In this document: piece after piece, positions 13,172 to 25,400 of the stretch
How positions within the stretch are numbered: the first letter of the stretch is position 1
Layout of the letters: each line of letters starts with the position of its first letter
Origin: Echinarachnius parma
Taxonomy: Eukaryota > Echinodermata > Echinoidea > Clypeasteroida > Echinarachniidae
DNA length: 64,000 bases
Direction: 5' to 3'
Assembly: GCA_037951105.1 (NCBI GenBank)
Contig: JBAMJV010000871.1
Coordinates: 124,510 to 188,509 of the forward strand
Made by a program: the position numbers and the translations under genes
Notes under the pieces: generated by a model
Told to the model about the DNA's origin: nothing
Databases searched by the model: none
Seen by the model: only the letters and a program-made list of their open reading frames with translations

Positions 13172-13559
13172 TTAAAGGGATCTAGTAACTTTGTTAACAA
13201 AAAGCGGTGAGTGGTTGATACAATGTATATTGTTGTTTAATATCTGATATGTCAACTGGGTGTTGTGTGAAAATTTCAAGTTAAATGGACGTTATATGGC
13301 CGAGTAATGAGCAAAAATGCAAAGTGACATTCACTATTAAACTCATTGCACTCACTTCGTACACGGTTCTGACGATCCATTGGATAATTTGATATCTGAC
13401 CACTTCATTCGTAAATATCTTTTTAACGAAAGGGAAATTTGAAAAACCGAAACCTGTCCCATGCCTTTTTTGTTAATAAGAATACAACAAGTTATGAGGG
13501 AACCGCTATAATTCCAATTGGATTTTGAGGATTTGGACAATGTTACTAAGTCCCTTTAA
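13172..13559. mobile_element. TTAA-flanked nonautonomous element, family E copy 2
   Basis: TTAAAGGGATCTAGTAAC to GTTACTAAGTCCCTTTAA; near full-length match to copy 1 at 9460-9850 in the same orientation. No coding capacity. It abuts the next element with only a shared TTAA between them. Confidence 0.85.
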
Positions 13560-14120
13560 AGGACAATGAAACCTAAGCAAAATGTTGCTTTCATAGTCTT
13601 GCAGAGATTAAGAAGAATAATCTCTGAAAGTTAGAGCACAATCGGGTAAGAAACAAGAAAACTACGGCTCTTTGAAGATGTCCATTTATTCCTATGGGGA
13701 ACTCAAATTGGCAATGCACTCTGATAAGTGTGTGGACAACTCCCCATATGTTTTGTACACAAATGTTCCCATTTTTACAGTTTTCTTCAGAGTCACATTT
13801 TTCCATTCCCCCAACTCACGATATGTTATGTATAAAAGCATTCTACAAAACATATGTTGAACTCGAACGAAGGGTAAACATAAATTTTGAGAAAATTGAA
13901 CAAAACTGAAATTTTGTGTACAAAATGTATGGGGAGTTGTCCACAACTTTGCCAGAGTGCGTTGCCAATTTGAGTCACTCGAATAAATACATGGCTCTTT
14001 TCAAAGAGCCATAGTTCTCTTCTTTCTTGACCGATTATGCTCAAATTTTCAGAGACTATTCATTATATTTAGTGTCTTATAGTGCATACAACAATTTGTC
14101 TGGATTTCATTGTCTTTTAA
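13556..14120. mobile_element. Foldback/TTAA-type element, family F
   Basis: Inverted arms: TAAAGGACAATGAAACC at the left and GATTTCATTGTCTTTTA at the right. Inner matching blocks include GTGGACAACTCCCCATA and its complement, and the GGCTCTTTGAAGA / TTCAAAGAGCC pair. The arms run about 280 bp each, almost the whole 565 bp. The several short ORFs on both strands come from the palindrome. Confidence 0.85.
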
Positions 14121-15518
14121 TAGTTATCGTCAATAAATACCAACAACAGTCATCGGTTGAGAAAGAGAAGGACGCTTAGTTGTTTGTGTGTTACTTTTGA
14201 GATAATCAAGTTTGGGAGCCTTGTAGAAACCCAACTTAGTACTCCTTCATGTTTGATGAATATTTTTCTAAAAAAAAAAATTAAAAAAAAGATAAAGAAT
14301 GGTTTGAGATCTTATTTAACATTCCTTCACCCCAGTTGCCTCATATTGAAGGTAATTTATTTTTGTTTGTGTGATTTTTGTGTGAATTTCGGAAAATGTG
14401 GCATCACAGAGAGAAGGATCCTTAATTTAGCCGAAAATCGACTTAACGACCTTCTCACTCTGACTCGACGAGCTTATATCACCCCACCCTCTTCCCCATC
14501 TCCCCCCCCCCCCCCTCTCCCCCACCGCACCCCCTTCATGCCCTTCTCCCCTATAGGCTGACCCTGGCTACACCACTGACCATGCTGACCCGTAATGTGA
14601 CTGGACGACATGCACGAAGAACAAGGTGTCAAGTCGTTTGTAAACACAACAACATGGCATGCAGAGTGAGCACGTGATGTTTATAACATGATGACCTCAG
14701 AGTCGTCGTGACCGTGATGCTGCTGGTGCACCACACTGGGGTTTCATTCACCGGATCGCCTCATTCAACATTCATCTTAACCCCACGTCCACACCACATT
14801 TGCAAATCGGGAGACCTACGTGTTGCTTTGTATTTAATGTATTCAGATAATAGTATAATGTATCGCAAATATTTTATCACATTGAACTATTTAATGTTAA
14901 TTTAGCAATACAGAGTTTTACATGTGCGATTATGGTGCATGGTAAAAACACTCGTAGGACAACGTACGACTTTGGTACTGCAATGCAAATTAAATGAATT
15001 AGTCTTTACCAAGTGAAATGTGGAATATGATCACAATTCACAAAGGCAATTACACGTTGCAGCTATTGGTCACCAATTTCTTTTAATCTTAAACTACTGT
15101 ATAATGTTAAAAATTTATATTTTGCAAATTGCAATGTAGGTAACGTATCCTCGACTTTTCCTCGATGTTGGACTCAAGTGTTAACACAGTCATGTTTTTG
15201 TCCGGAAGCTTTTGAAATCCCTGAACTCTCAGAAAAGAGAGGAAAAAAGAATTTTCCTTCCGGCAGGGCTTTAATAATCTTATCACGGTTGTCTTTTTTG
15301 TTGTTTCTTCTTTATTCCATAAACATCGTGCTTACATAACATTTGTTAGGCCTATTGTTCTGTCTGGCATGTCTGGTGTTTGAAAGATAATCTTATTCTC
15401 CAAGGTGACACTCTCCGCGTGCAATGAGTGCGAAAAATATATTGTCAATTTTTTTATAATACGTAAATATCAGTGATACTATCACAAATTTGATTGAATG
15501 GTCGACATGAAGACATAT
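14121..15518. other. Intergenic DNA, no gene seen
   Basis: A C-rich patch at 14480-14535 is followed by CTGGCTACACCACTGAC, which resembles the right end of the poly-C MITE family. CCAGTTGCCTCATA with TTTTTGTTTGTGTGATTT at about 14335-14385 recurs at about 18538-18585. The remainder is featureless. Confidence 0.45.
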
Positions 15519-15528
15519 GATGATGATA

Positions 15529-15610
<82 letters not shown>

Positions 15611-15611
15611 C

Positions 15612-15649
<38 letters not shown>

Positions 15650-15992
15650 GAAGGAGGAGGAGGAGTATGATGATGATAAGAAGGAGGAGGGGGAGGAGGA
15701 GAAGGAGGAGGAGTATGATGATGACAACAATGACGATGTAAATGTGGTTGACGACGATGATGACAACAATGATGAGGTAAATGATGACGATGATGACGTT
15801 GATTATGACGATGATGATTGTAAAGATGATGAAAATGATGGTGAGGAAGATAACGATGATGATGGCGATGAGGAGGAGGAGGAGGAGTAGGAGAAGGAGG
15901 AGAAGGGGGAGGAGGAGGAGGAGGAGGAGGAGGAGGAGGAGGAGGAGGAGGAGGAGGAGGAGGAGGAGGAGGAGGAGGAGGAGGAGGAGGAG
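15519..15992. repeat. Compound GAT / GAG purine-rich array
   Basis: GAT units (15519-15650), then interspersed GAG/GAT, then an almost pure GAG/GGA run (15870-15992). The + strand is purine-only for over 100 bp at the right end. All long frames here (poly-Asp, poly-Met, poly-Arg, poly-Ser, poly-Leu) are repeat translations, not genes. Confidence 0.95.
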
Positions 15993-16629
15993 GCTAAACA
16001 ATAATAATGACATTTATCAGACTACAATTAAGGTTAAATTAAGTTGGTCACCTGTTTGATGATGAAAATACCCTAACTTGATTTGTACATGAACAAAGTG
16101 TTTACATCAGGTGCATATTGATTTCTCATTCGACAATGTTGACAAGTTACAGCCATATGTGACAATAAGCCAATAAAGATGTTTGTTTGCTCATGCTCTA
16201 CGTCTATTATTCTCAAGTTTGTTTTAACCCACCAGTGTTCATTAATGAACCTGGCTAAAAAAAAAATTAAAAAATTGTGTTCTATTATACTTTGGGTTAA
16301 TGAATGAGTTAATATATCAGTACTTAATCAGACAGTAGCGGTAAACATGATGACGAGACAACAGTTCGATAAAGACAATCGTTTGTTCATGTGTCGTACG
16401 ACTGATATCGATTGGTGGACAAGATAAAAGTGCCCTACATAGGCGGGCATGATCTCTTTCGGGTGCGACTTTATCATGTTTATGTGAATGATTTTCTCAC
16501 CGCAACGCGGAGATAATAAAATAAGATCTTTGAATGATTATAAAAATTATATAAGAGTGGCGGTTTGCCAAACAACACGCTTATAAGCTTTGGTATTACC
16601 GAGGCGGGGTGAAGGAATGTAGCGCCCTC

Positions 16630-16661
16630 ATCCCCCCTCATCCCCCCCATCCCCCACCCCC

Positions 16662-16692
<31 letters not shown>

Positions 16693-16698
16693 ACACAC
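16630..16698. repeat. Poly-C run joined to CA dinucleotide repeat
   Basis: CCCCCCAT units lead into about 25 C residues and about 10 CA units. A separate G run is at 16782-16797. Confidence 0.9.
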
Positions 16699-16799
16699 CC
16701 TACTGGGACTTTAAAACTCAATTTTATGAAGACATCTTTTTGTTCACCCCATGGTAAGAGGCTATGGGTGCAGAAGGGGATGGGGGGGGGGGGGGGGTC

Positions 16800-17495
16800 C
16801 CATGAGGTGGGCACCCTGTGGCAAGAAGGAAATTGGGGAACCTGGTAAGAATTCCCAAGAATGACAAGGGGGGCTACAATTGCCCCCTTCTAAGCTCTTA
16901 TACCTAGACGCCGTGGTAATATATTAATCGTGTTAATAATAATGAGTCATGATGCATGCTCATCAGTAAGTTAAGTTTCTTTCAATTAAGTAAATACTAT
17001 TAAACCAAACAAACATAATATACATACATACGCGAAATATTTATCGTTTGGTATTCTAGTTCATTTCCCGCACGCATCCGATCATAATTCGAAGTATTTC
17101 CCTTGCGATCGAATACGATAAATATAGTATATATCGTGTATATTGTTATCCTTATAGAACTTACAAAATGAATATTAACATGACCGTATAAACGTTAGTT
17201 TGCCTTTATGGACCCAAAAGTAGGACAACGCGTTTCGTTTGATTGTACGTGACTGTCGTGACATTAACACAAACATCGTTACCATGGTAACAGCCTAGGT
17301 GCGAGGGGAGCAACTCTCTCCCTCCTGACTATACTTCCACAATTCTCTAGCTGGAGGGGAAGGAATACCGTATCCTTAAAACTTTCGATTTTTGCTGGAG
17401 ATACGCGCGCCAAAAGTTTCCGCCGCTTGCATATTTTCACACTGACACATTTTGAGTTACCCCTTATAGGGATATCATATACTACATAATACATA
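16800..17495. other. Intergenic DNA, no gene seen
   Basis: AT-rich with scattered palindromic short words. No exon, RNA gene or clear repeat could be supported. Confidence 0.4.
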
Positions 17496-17800
17496 GTTCC
17501 CTACATATCGTGTAGATATATTCTGTTTAAATTGGCAACATTGGCTCGAAAGGGGTTAAAGTAAAACTTATATGAGAAAGGAAAGCCTCATATTTATGGA
17601 AAATATCTCTAGAACGGGGGAGATATGGCCTTATAATATCAGGATTATTATACAGTAGTTCCATACATATTCTGTGCAAATTGGCAACGTTGGCTCGAAA
17701 GGGGTTAAAACTAAAACATTTGCAAGAAAAAGAAGCCTCATATTCATGGAAATAAATATCTCTAGAACGGGGGAGATAATTATGGCCCATTTCGATGGGA
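17496..17800. repeat. Two direct copies of a 155-165 bp unit
   Basis: Each copy has AAATTGGCAACRTTGGCTCG, AAAGGGGTTAAA, AAGCCTCATATT and CTCTAGAACGGGGGAGATA in that order. Copies start about 17496 and 17659. The two similar minus-strand frames reflect the duplication. Confidence 0.8.
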
Positions 17801-18831
17801 TAAAAGGGAAAAGAGTGACGGTCCAACACGAGACTCCCTCTGCAATTCCATGCTTGGCTGCATGGGGCGTATGCATGGGGGAAATGGGGCCGAGATCTTT
17901 TGCCCGATCGTCAATCGATTCTCTCTTCATCATTCGGTGACCGCAAAATAAACTATTGCTATTCTGTAAAAAAAATGCGATGATTTTTGTTTGGCCCTAA
18001 AATTAGATATCTTTGCACAAAAATGTTCATTTTGCTCGGAACTGGATGCTTGCTGCACGAATATTGCCGTGTTTCTTTTTTCTTTTTTTGGTTTTGTTTT
18101 GTTTGTTTGTTGTTGTTGTGGGTGTTTGTTTGTTTGTTGTTGTTGTTGTTGTTGTTTTTTTTTTTTTTTTTTGGGGGGGGGGGGCTGCAGCTCCTGTTTC
18201 ATTATTGTATTCTCTTATATTTGACGATAATGCATGTGACTGAAACAAATATGCCACCCAAAAAGTTACATGACTATAATGGAAAAAATGTTAGGGGATT
18301 GTACCGTTGTGACTTTAGCGAAAAACTTTATGTTGCCAAATCACTAAAAATATCGCCAATGACAAATACAATTTATATTCGATTGGGAAAATTACAGCAT
18401 TTGTCATCAAGTCTAATCATTATAACAACGAGAAAACTAAAACGAGTGATAAATCATAATGTGACCACATCGTTTTTTTGTTTGTTTGAAAGGGGGTAAA
18501 ATATACACAATCCCAAAAAATTACCATTACTTCACCTCAGTTGCCTCATAGTTATTTTGGGTAATTCATTTTTGTTTGTGTGATTTATGATATTAATTGA
18601 TATTATTTTAACAAACACCAAATGCCAGGAACACTTTATAATTATTCGTAATAAATAAAAAATTACATTCCCATGGCAAGTCAATGAGAGGTTAATACCG
18701 TATACAGTACTCAGCACGATTTGGATCGTGGAAGCGGTCACCCCTTCAAACAGATAATCGAATCGTCCGCAGCACTTGGACAGCTAGCCAACTGCGAGTC
18801 GCTCGGTACGGTTTGGCACACGTCAGACGGG
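17801..18831. other. Upstream flank of the gene, including a T/G-rich tract
   Basis: A GTTT/TTG-rich tract grading into poly-T then poly-G lies at 18070-18184. The overlapping frames it opens are low-complexity artefacts. From about 18740 the sequence becomes GC-richer toward the TATA box. Confidence 0.5.
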
Positions 18832-18838
18832 TATAAAT
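18832..18838 (+). promoter_or_regulatory. TATA box of the aminotransferase gene
   Basis: TATAAAT lies in a locally GC-richer stretch (about 18740-18900) with a CRE-like half site (CACGTCAG) just upstream. A start about 30 bp downstream would be near 18862. From there to the first in-frame ATG at 19278 there is no ATG in any frame, as expected of a real leader. The exact start site is inference. Confidence 0.6.
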
Positions 18839-18861
18839 ACCGCGAGTCTCACGAAGAGAGG

Positions 18862-19277
18862 TTAGAAAAGGAACTGAAACTCGACGAGTGAACATACGCT
18901 ACTCCCACACACGGATACTGTACTCTGTTTTCTCTACTCGTGTTTTATTATTTTAAAAAAACTGAGCGAATTATTTAATTTGATCAACGAATTCACGTGT
19001 AATTGTTATTTATCAAACAGAGGATATTTGCATATTTGTTTGCGTCAACTTTCGAAGTTTTACAGACGAACTTGTTTTAACAATTTTATTTATCATCAAC
19101 CAACAACATTTTGTGGCTGCAACTGAATAAAACAAAACAGTGGTGAAAGTATAACATTTTTACATACTGCAGGTCGGAAACCCGACTATCGAGCAGCCCC
19201 GAGATTTTGCTCAGCGTTGAGAGCAAAAAAAAACAACAAAAGTGAAGTTGGAGGAGTTGAACAATCCTTGCTGCAAC
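18862..19277 (+). other. 5' UTR of the aminotransferase gene
   Basis: This leader of about 415 nt runs from the predicted start to the chosen ATG. It has no ATG in any frame, and an in-frame TGA at 19218-19220 closes the coding frame upstream, so 19278 is the first possible start. An in-frame GTG at 19242 would add 12 residues but is not a normal eukaryotic initiator. CTGCAG|GTCGG near 19165-19173 could be a cryptic acceptor, so a 5' UTR intron cannot be excluded. Confidence 0.55.
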
Positions 19278-19431
19278 ATGTTGCCGGAAGACCATCACAA
19301 GCTGCCGCACCACCCGGCCGCCACTGGCGGGGAGGTCTCGCTGGAGAGTCGATATGCGCTGCTGCGCCACATCAGCGACAACGTGATCGGACAAAAAACG
19401 AGATTCAGTGGTCCGTTTGGAGAGAAACAGG
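19278..19431 (+). CDS. Exon 1 (aa 1-51)
   Basis: Starts at ATG 19278 (A at -3) and ends at AGG|GTAAGC, leaving one base of codon 52. It encodes a short His/Pro-rich N-terminus and then the start of the enzyme module, with S-R-Y-A-L-L-R-H-I-S at 24-33 and a G-P-F-G motif at 45-48 typical of this class V branch. No targeting peptide is evident. The next exon is 7.2 kb away. Confidence 0.85.
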
Positions 19432-22400
19432 GTAAGCACACCAAGTGATTATTATTATTTATTTTTTTTTTGTAAATAATTGTTAGACACATTATTGTCA
19501 ATACTTTATGTCATACTTACTAAGTATAAGCTAAAAAGACGAAGACAATACTATTGCTTCAAGGTTTTTAAATAAATAATGTTAAATTAGCCCAATATTG
19601 TAATTTATGTTTGCATAATTATGATGTAGACGCACGAAAATGAAGTGATAATTATGTTCTCCTTGGCTCGGATTTTTATTTGTACAGTGAATAACTTTTT
19701 TTAAACTTAAAATGTATTTATCATCATTATTCTGAGAATATTCCATGTGCAAATGATGAATATTGAATTGTCAAACATTGTGGTTTTGTGGAGGTGTAAA
19801 CGTGATTCAAGGTGTAACAAGAAATACTGAACACCACTATATAATTATTGCATCATCAGGCATCATTATATTTGTCGAAAGATATTCGCCTACATTTCTA
19901 TTGTATTAATCATCAAATGTTCCCGTTTGTGTAACTATAGTCACACTATGCAAGGGTTCAACGTGTCTCATTGAAATGCTATCCACACATTTTGTACAGG
20001 CAGTTACATTTTATAACACATACCTATTGTATTACGTAAATGTCGCTCCAAAATGAATTGATTATTACTATTCCTGTCTCCCACTCCGTTCCGAATGCGC
20101 TTCCTAATTAAATTTGCCTAGATACAGTTTTCATTCAACATAATATTCATGTATAACACATGCTAATCTCCCATATACTTTTTGTTCAACATTATTCCTT
20201 GTATAACACATGCTAAACTCCTGGATACTTTTATTCAACACAGCCACTGTATAAAAAAACACTCCGTGTAACACGTGTAAAATGCCAGATCCGATCCAGT
20301 AAACAACTATAGTATGTACATGGTATTGTGTAACTCCTAAATACTTTCATTCAACACAGCCAACATATGATTTTACTCCGTGTAACACGTGTAAAATGCC
20401 AGATCCGATCATTAAGCAACTATTATATCCACGGTGTTGTGTCAAGGGCGCTGTATAAATTCAGCCCGCGATTTATGTTTATGCGGTTTGGCATGTTTGC
20501 CCGTTTACCCGTGTCACTCATATTTTCACAATGACAAATCAAGAGTAATTTTCAACTGAATGCTATGTTTAGCAAACATTCCTCGTCATTAATTTTCTCG
20601 TGATTTTGAGTAGCAGCGTCATTCATTTTTATTTTGTGTGGAACATAGAGGAGGTATGAAATAGACGTAAGTGTAATACAAAATAATTAATGTTATTTTA
20701 GAGGTAGTATGAGTTCAATAATAAAATGCTATGTATATTTATTTATTTTCGAAATACTTTATAAACGATCACGGTGTAGTTTTTAAGAGAGTATAATATT
20801 TGGAAGGGTACAACATTTCTCACTTTTGGAAGAGGATATACAATGTTAAAATGAAAGAGGTAACACGTTTATTCGCAAATTTAATTGACAAAATAAAGAT
20901 ACCCTCGTTAGTAAGGTATCAATTTCCGTAAGTTTGGAACGTGTTTTTATTTAAAATCGATCAACTGCTTTTTGATCGATCATTACCTCTTGTTAACATT
21001 AACGCATTTTTCATAATTAGAATTTTCAAATCAATATTTCTTCATTCTGTTGCAGTTGTATCCCACTGCTTTAACCACATTATTAAAATCTAAATTATAA
21101 AACATTATATGATAACTATACAACAACAAATATTTTTACAATGCCACTTTAATTGATGATGATGATGATCGAAGTATAAACGATGATAACAAACCCCCCG
21201 ATATATTGATGTAATCGATCAGAATAAAAATGAGTTTCCAAAATTTGTTGAGGATTTTTTTTTATCAGGAGCGAATCAATATTTTATTATTTGTAAGCTG
21301 GGATAGCATGGACGGATTTATACGTTTTAATACGAATTACATAAAATTCATGTTAAACATAATTTATTATCACAGCTTTGATCGGATATAGTAATATAAT
21401 ATACAGGTATTAACGTAATGCAACTCTCTTCTATTATCGTCTCCAATATTGTTTTAATCGATGCATTGCCACTTTTTACGGATTTAAATAAATCTGCAAC
21501 TTCTCTGGAATGCCTTCTACTTTTATATAGTATACTCCATTATGTCATTGCAAAATAACAAACGGCTCAATCTTTTATTCAAAACCGCGATTTTATATTA
21601 TTTTGTCAAACAAATTAAACGGTTTGCTCAGCCCCAATTATTTCTAGCGCTGCCTTCCTTTGAACTTCTCAATATGATATGTTATATTTGGCGAGGCGAA
21701 AACTGTATAATTTAGATTATTCTTTTCTGTTTGTGATAATGCATTTGGTTTTCCCATGCAGTTGTCCCGCTTTTTAGTAACACTTCACGCAACTTGACAC
21801 AATCAGAATAAGAGTTGTTGTTCGATAGGGTCAAGAACACGCTTTGTATAATAAAAAGTGACCATACTCTGTAAACTCGGACCTGGATGAAATTATAGTC
21901 GGCTGGACGGACACTGGACACTAGACAGACAAACATGTCAACGATATAACGTCTGTTAGAGTGTGTGAGGAATGACATACAGGAGCGCGTATGTGCTTTA
22001 TTACTACTGACAGCCAAACTTGTGTGTTGGTCAGTTGGTGTAGTTTACCGTATGGGTCTTGCAACTTAGCTAACATTTTTATTAGCATTAGACACAGCAC
22101 AACAATGTCTATGATCCCTGAAAAAATGTGAATCGGTCTTTTAACACATTGTGAAACAATCCAAATCATTTAAATGTAATTAACTAGCGGTACATTGTAA
22201 TGCTTAATTACTCAATTAACATTTAATCTGAGATTATTCGAATGCGAGGTTCGTCATCAGGGCCCCGTAACAAAAAGATTCACGATTAATCGTACGATTG
22301 ATCAATTAATCGTACGATCAATTAATCAGTCGTACGATCAATCAATTGATCGTACGATTAATCGTGAATCTTTATGTTACGGGGCCCAGATTGGAATTTA

Positions 22401-25400
22401 TTTTAAAACGTGAAATGAGTTTCGTCGCCCTTAAAATATTGCATGATCGATTATTGCACTATTCTAGGTGCTTTGATAATGCGTATATCGTATGTCACTT
22501 TGATCATTATAATCATAAGTGCTAAAAAGAAAATTATATTATTGCCACGCGTTCGTCATTCATGAACATGATAAACTCTTGCATTATTGTAAGTTACTTG
22601 GTTATGTTTATATTTTATATTTATCTTAATAATATTAATTATATCAAGTCCCGTGGACACTTGGTTGATTAAAAATATTTTATCTGAAGTATTATCTGCT
22701 TTACAACGAGATGTGTTTCAAGTAAAACATTTTAATATCGGGGAGTTTACTCAAACCCAGGGGGAAATAATAATTATTTGTGTGGAATGTTCGATCAAAT
22801 AATGGTACCATACCGCAATTGTATTATCGCAATTGTACAATAATAATTTCCCTGGGGCTAAAACCATGGATTGTACTAGTACAATCCATGCTAAAACATT
22901 GCATTACCTAGGATGTGCTGCGTAATAATATTTTGCCCGTCGTTATGATTTCTCTCAGTCTTCCTTCTCCTTACGTCTCTCCGTCTTGAATTACCTCTCC
23001 TCCATTTGTCCCTCCAACATCCCTCTCTCCCTCTCCCTCCTCCTCTACATCCCTCTCTCCCCCTTTTGCCCCTTCTCTCGTTTTCATTCCTTCTCTCTCT
23101 ATTCCTCACACAGTCTCTCTATTAACTCTGCCCCCTTTTCTCTTACTCTCTTTCCACGCCCTCCTTCCTAGTACCAGGGCAGCCCCAGACGGAAGCTCCT
23201 TAATAATAATAACCCCTGGTACTAGTGGTAGTAATGATTGTCCAGAAAACAGACAATCCGTAAGAAAACTGACCTTGGTATAGCCGTCTGGACCTGCCGG
23301 GCATGCGATTACATAATCACCGTCTGGTCCAGCCATGTGCGATTAATGTAACCATTTATGTAACGGCGTGAATGTAGCGCACCAGAGTCGTTTAACCCAT
23401 TTACTGCTGAGTAGCCTACTATGTTATTAAACAGCGTTATAAGTATTACAGTACACCACATTAGTTACCGTGGTAATATGAATATTGTGAACATATTGGT
23501 GTATATTTAATTACCCAACTGCAATTTAAATTGTTAATTATTTCCAAATACCTGCTCCGTGCTCATATGTTGAACCATGGAAGTAGGAGTTTGAATGCAC
23601 GGCACGTTGAACAGGTCAGTGTAGAATGAGGTAACTTGTCCACCATTAGCGTTGTAAGGGTTAAAGGACCTAAAGAATACAACGTACTTTGACACTTATT
23701 CCATAGTTGATGACTTGAAACATAGGTCTGCCGAAAAAAAATCCATGAAAATAAACACAGTAGTCGACATGTGATTGACAATTCATTGGCTTACGTCATG
23801 ACGCGTCATCTACAGAATTTAGTTCATTAGTCCGTTCTTTAGATGACGTCACATTTTGGCGATTTAAAAGGGGCGTTCCCAGGACAATAAGATATTTACT
23901 AATTACCCCCAAATTGATTGATTTCATGAGAAATGACTGCCAAATTCTTTTTCTTCTGGAAAAATTACATACAGAGAGCCGAATTGTGAAAATTAGGCCA
24001 TCTAGACGCTGTAGTTCCTTTAATGGCCCTGGTGAAGAATGTTGTCGCCCATTTCATTCGTGCCCAGAAAAGTATGAATACCAAATTTGGATCACCCAAT
24101 ATTGCACAAACATGGTGATTATGTTCGGAACGTCAGGTCATGGTAAAGGGGCAGGAAATATGGGAAAAGGGGAGGAGATAGAGAATGTTCAAGTGGTCTG
24201 GATACTGAGTACAAGTGGTACTAGTACATAATACAATTATATAACTTTGGTACTTTGATTACGCAAGGGATTCGTCCACCATCGTGTATATATACATTTC
24301 TTAATAGTTATGAATATGAATTATTGTAAACATGAATACAGGATATGTCCTTGTATTGTAGGGTTGTCGGCAGGGTAGTTATGTAATGAGATAAACACAT
24401 GCATTATTCGGATATGTTCATTAATCGTAAACACAATAATTTATAGACTGTTTAGCGTCTGAAATAATTATTATTGCTGATAAAACAAAATATGTAACTC
24501 GTCTGCCGTTGTGTTTCAACAAGAGGCCGCTTGAAAGGGTGATTAAATGTGCAATCGTTTTGATGCCGTTTGCTCTAGCGACAAATGCTTCGCTATTTTT
24601 CATAAACCAACACCAACACCAACACTTTTAATTATAACCAAATAACACTAATATAATATTCTAACCCTAAACCTAAACCAGACCCCAATCAATCAGAACA
24701 TTAACCAAGAGGGCAACGTGTCTAGAAACCCTCGGAGCAATTATTATCATTGGCCTGAACTGAGCTGCTATAGTGTCACGTCCCGTTATTGTTACGCAAT
24801 GATTGCGTGACATCCGCCCCCCGAAGCATGACAATTCCCGATTGTCAAACCGAGTTTCTACCCTAAGGACAATGCTTTAGCGTCGTTCTTTCTGCATGGC
24901 GTATATATTGTAACTAACGGAATTATGTACATGAACGTATTTTGAAATTGTAGATTGAATACTTAATTCAAAGATGAATCATTTCAATATTAATGTTTCA
25001 TGTTTGAACAAAAAAATGCTCACTTCATCTTTGACATTATCAACCACATAATTAATTTCTCGCTATAGGTATATAGGGGTGTCGGCTGAGGGTCATTGCA
25101 CTTTTAATAATGTATACGAATGAATACGAATACTATAGACAGGACATGCATATTTATCATGGTGATTGTTGTCCCTATCATGTGCGAAAGTTATCGGCTA
25201 GACAAGAAATGATGATACTGATAGATGAAAATGTGATTACAAAGGTTAACGATGGAACCTACGATGTACATGATCATGGTGAATGAAAGCTTGTATACGT
25301 AGTGATAGGTGCCTTATTTAATCTACGCATAAATTATCCCATAATATTATAGTTAAAAGGGGACATTATTATTTGGATGAAACTATATAGAAATGTGTGG

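Noticed and set aside
15393-16059. Long poly-Asp, poly-Met, poly-Leu/Ile, poly-Ser and poly-Arg frames
   Set aside because: All are readings of the GAT/GAG array in different frames.
17930-18499. Overlapping 70-170 aa frames in several readings
   Set aside because: They cross a T/G-rich low-complexity tract followed by AT-rich DNA; no family motif.
19242-19277. Upstream in-frame GTG as the start of exon 1
   Set aside because: GTG is not a normal eukaryotic start; the first ATG at 19278 follows an ATG-free leader.
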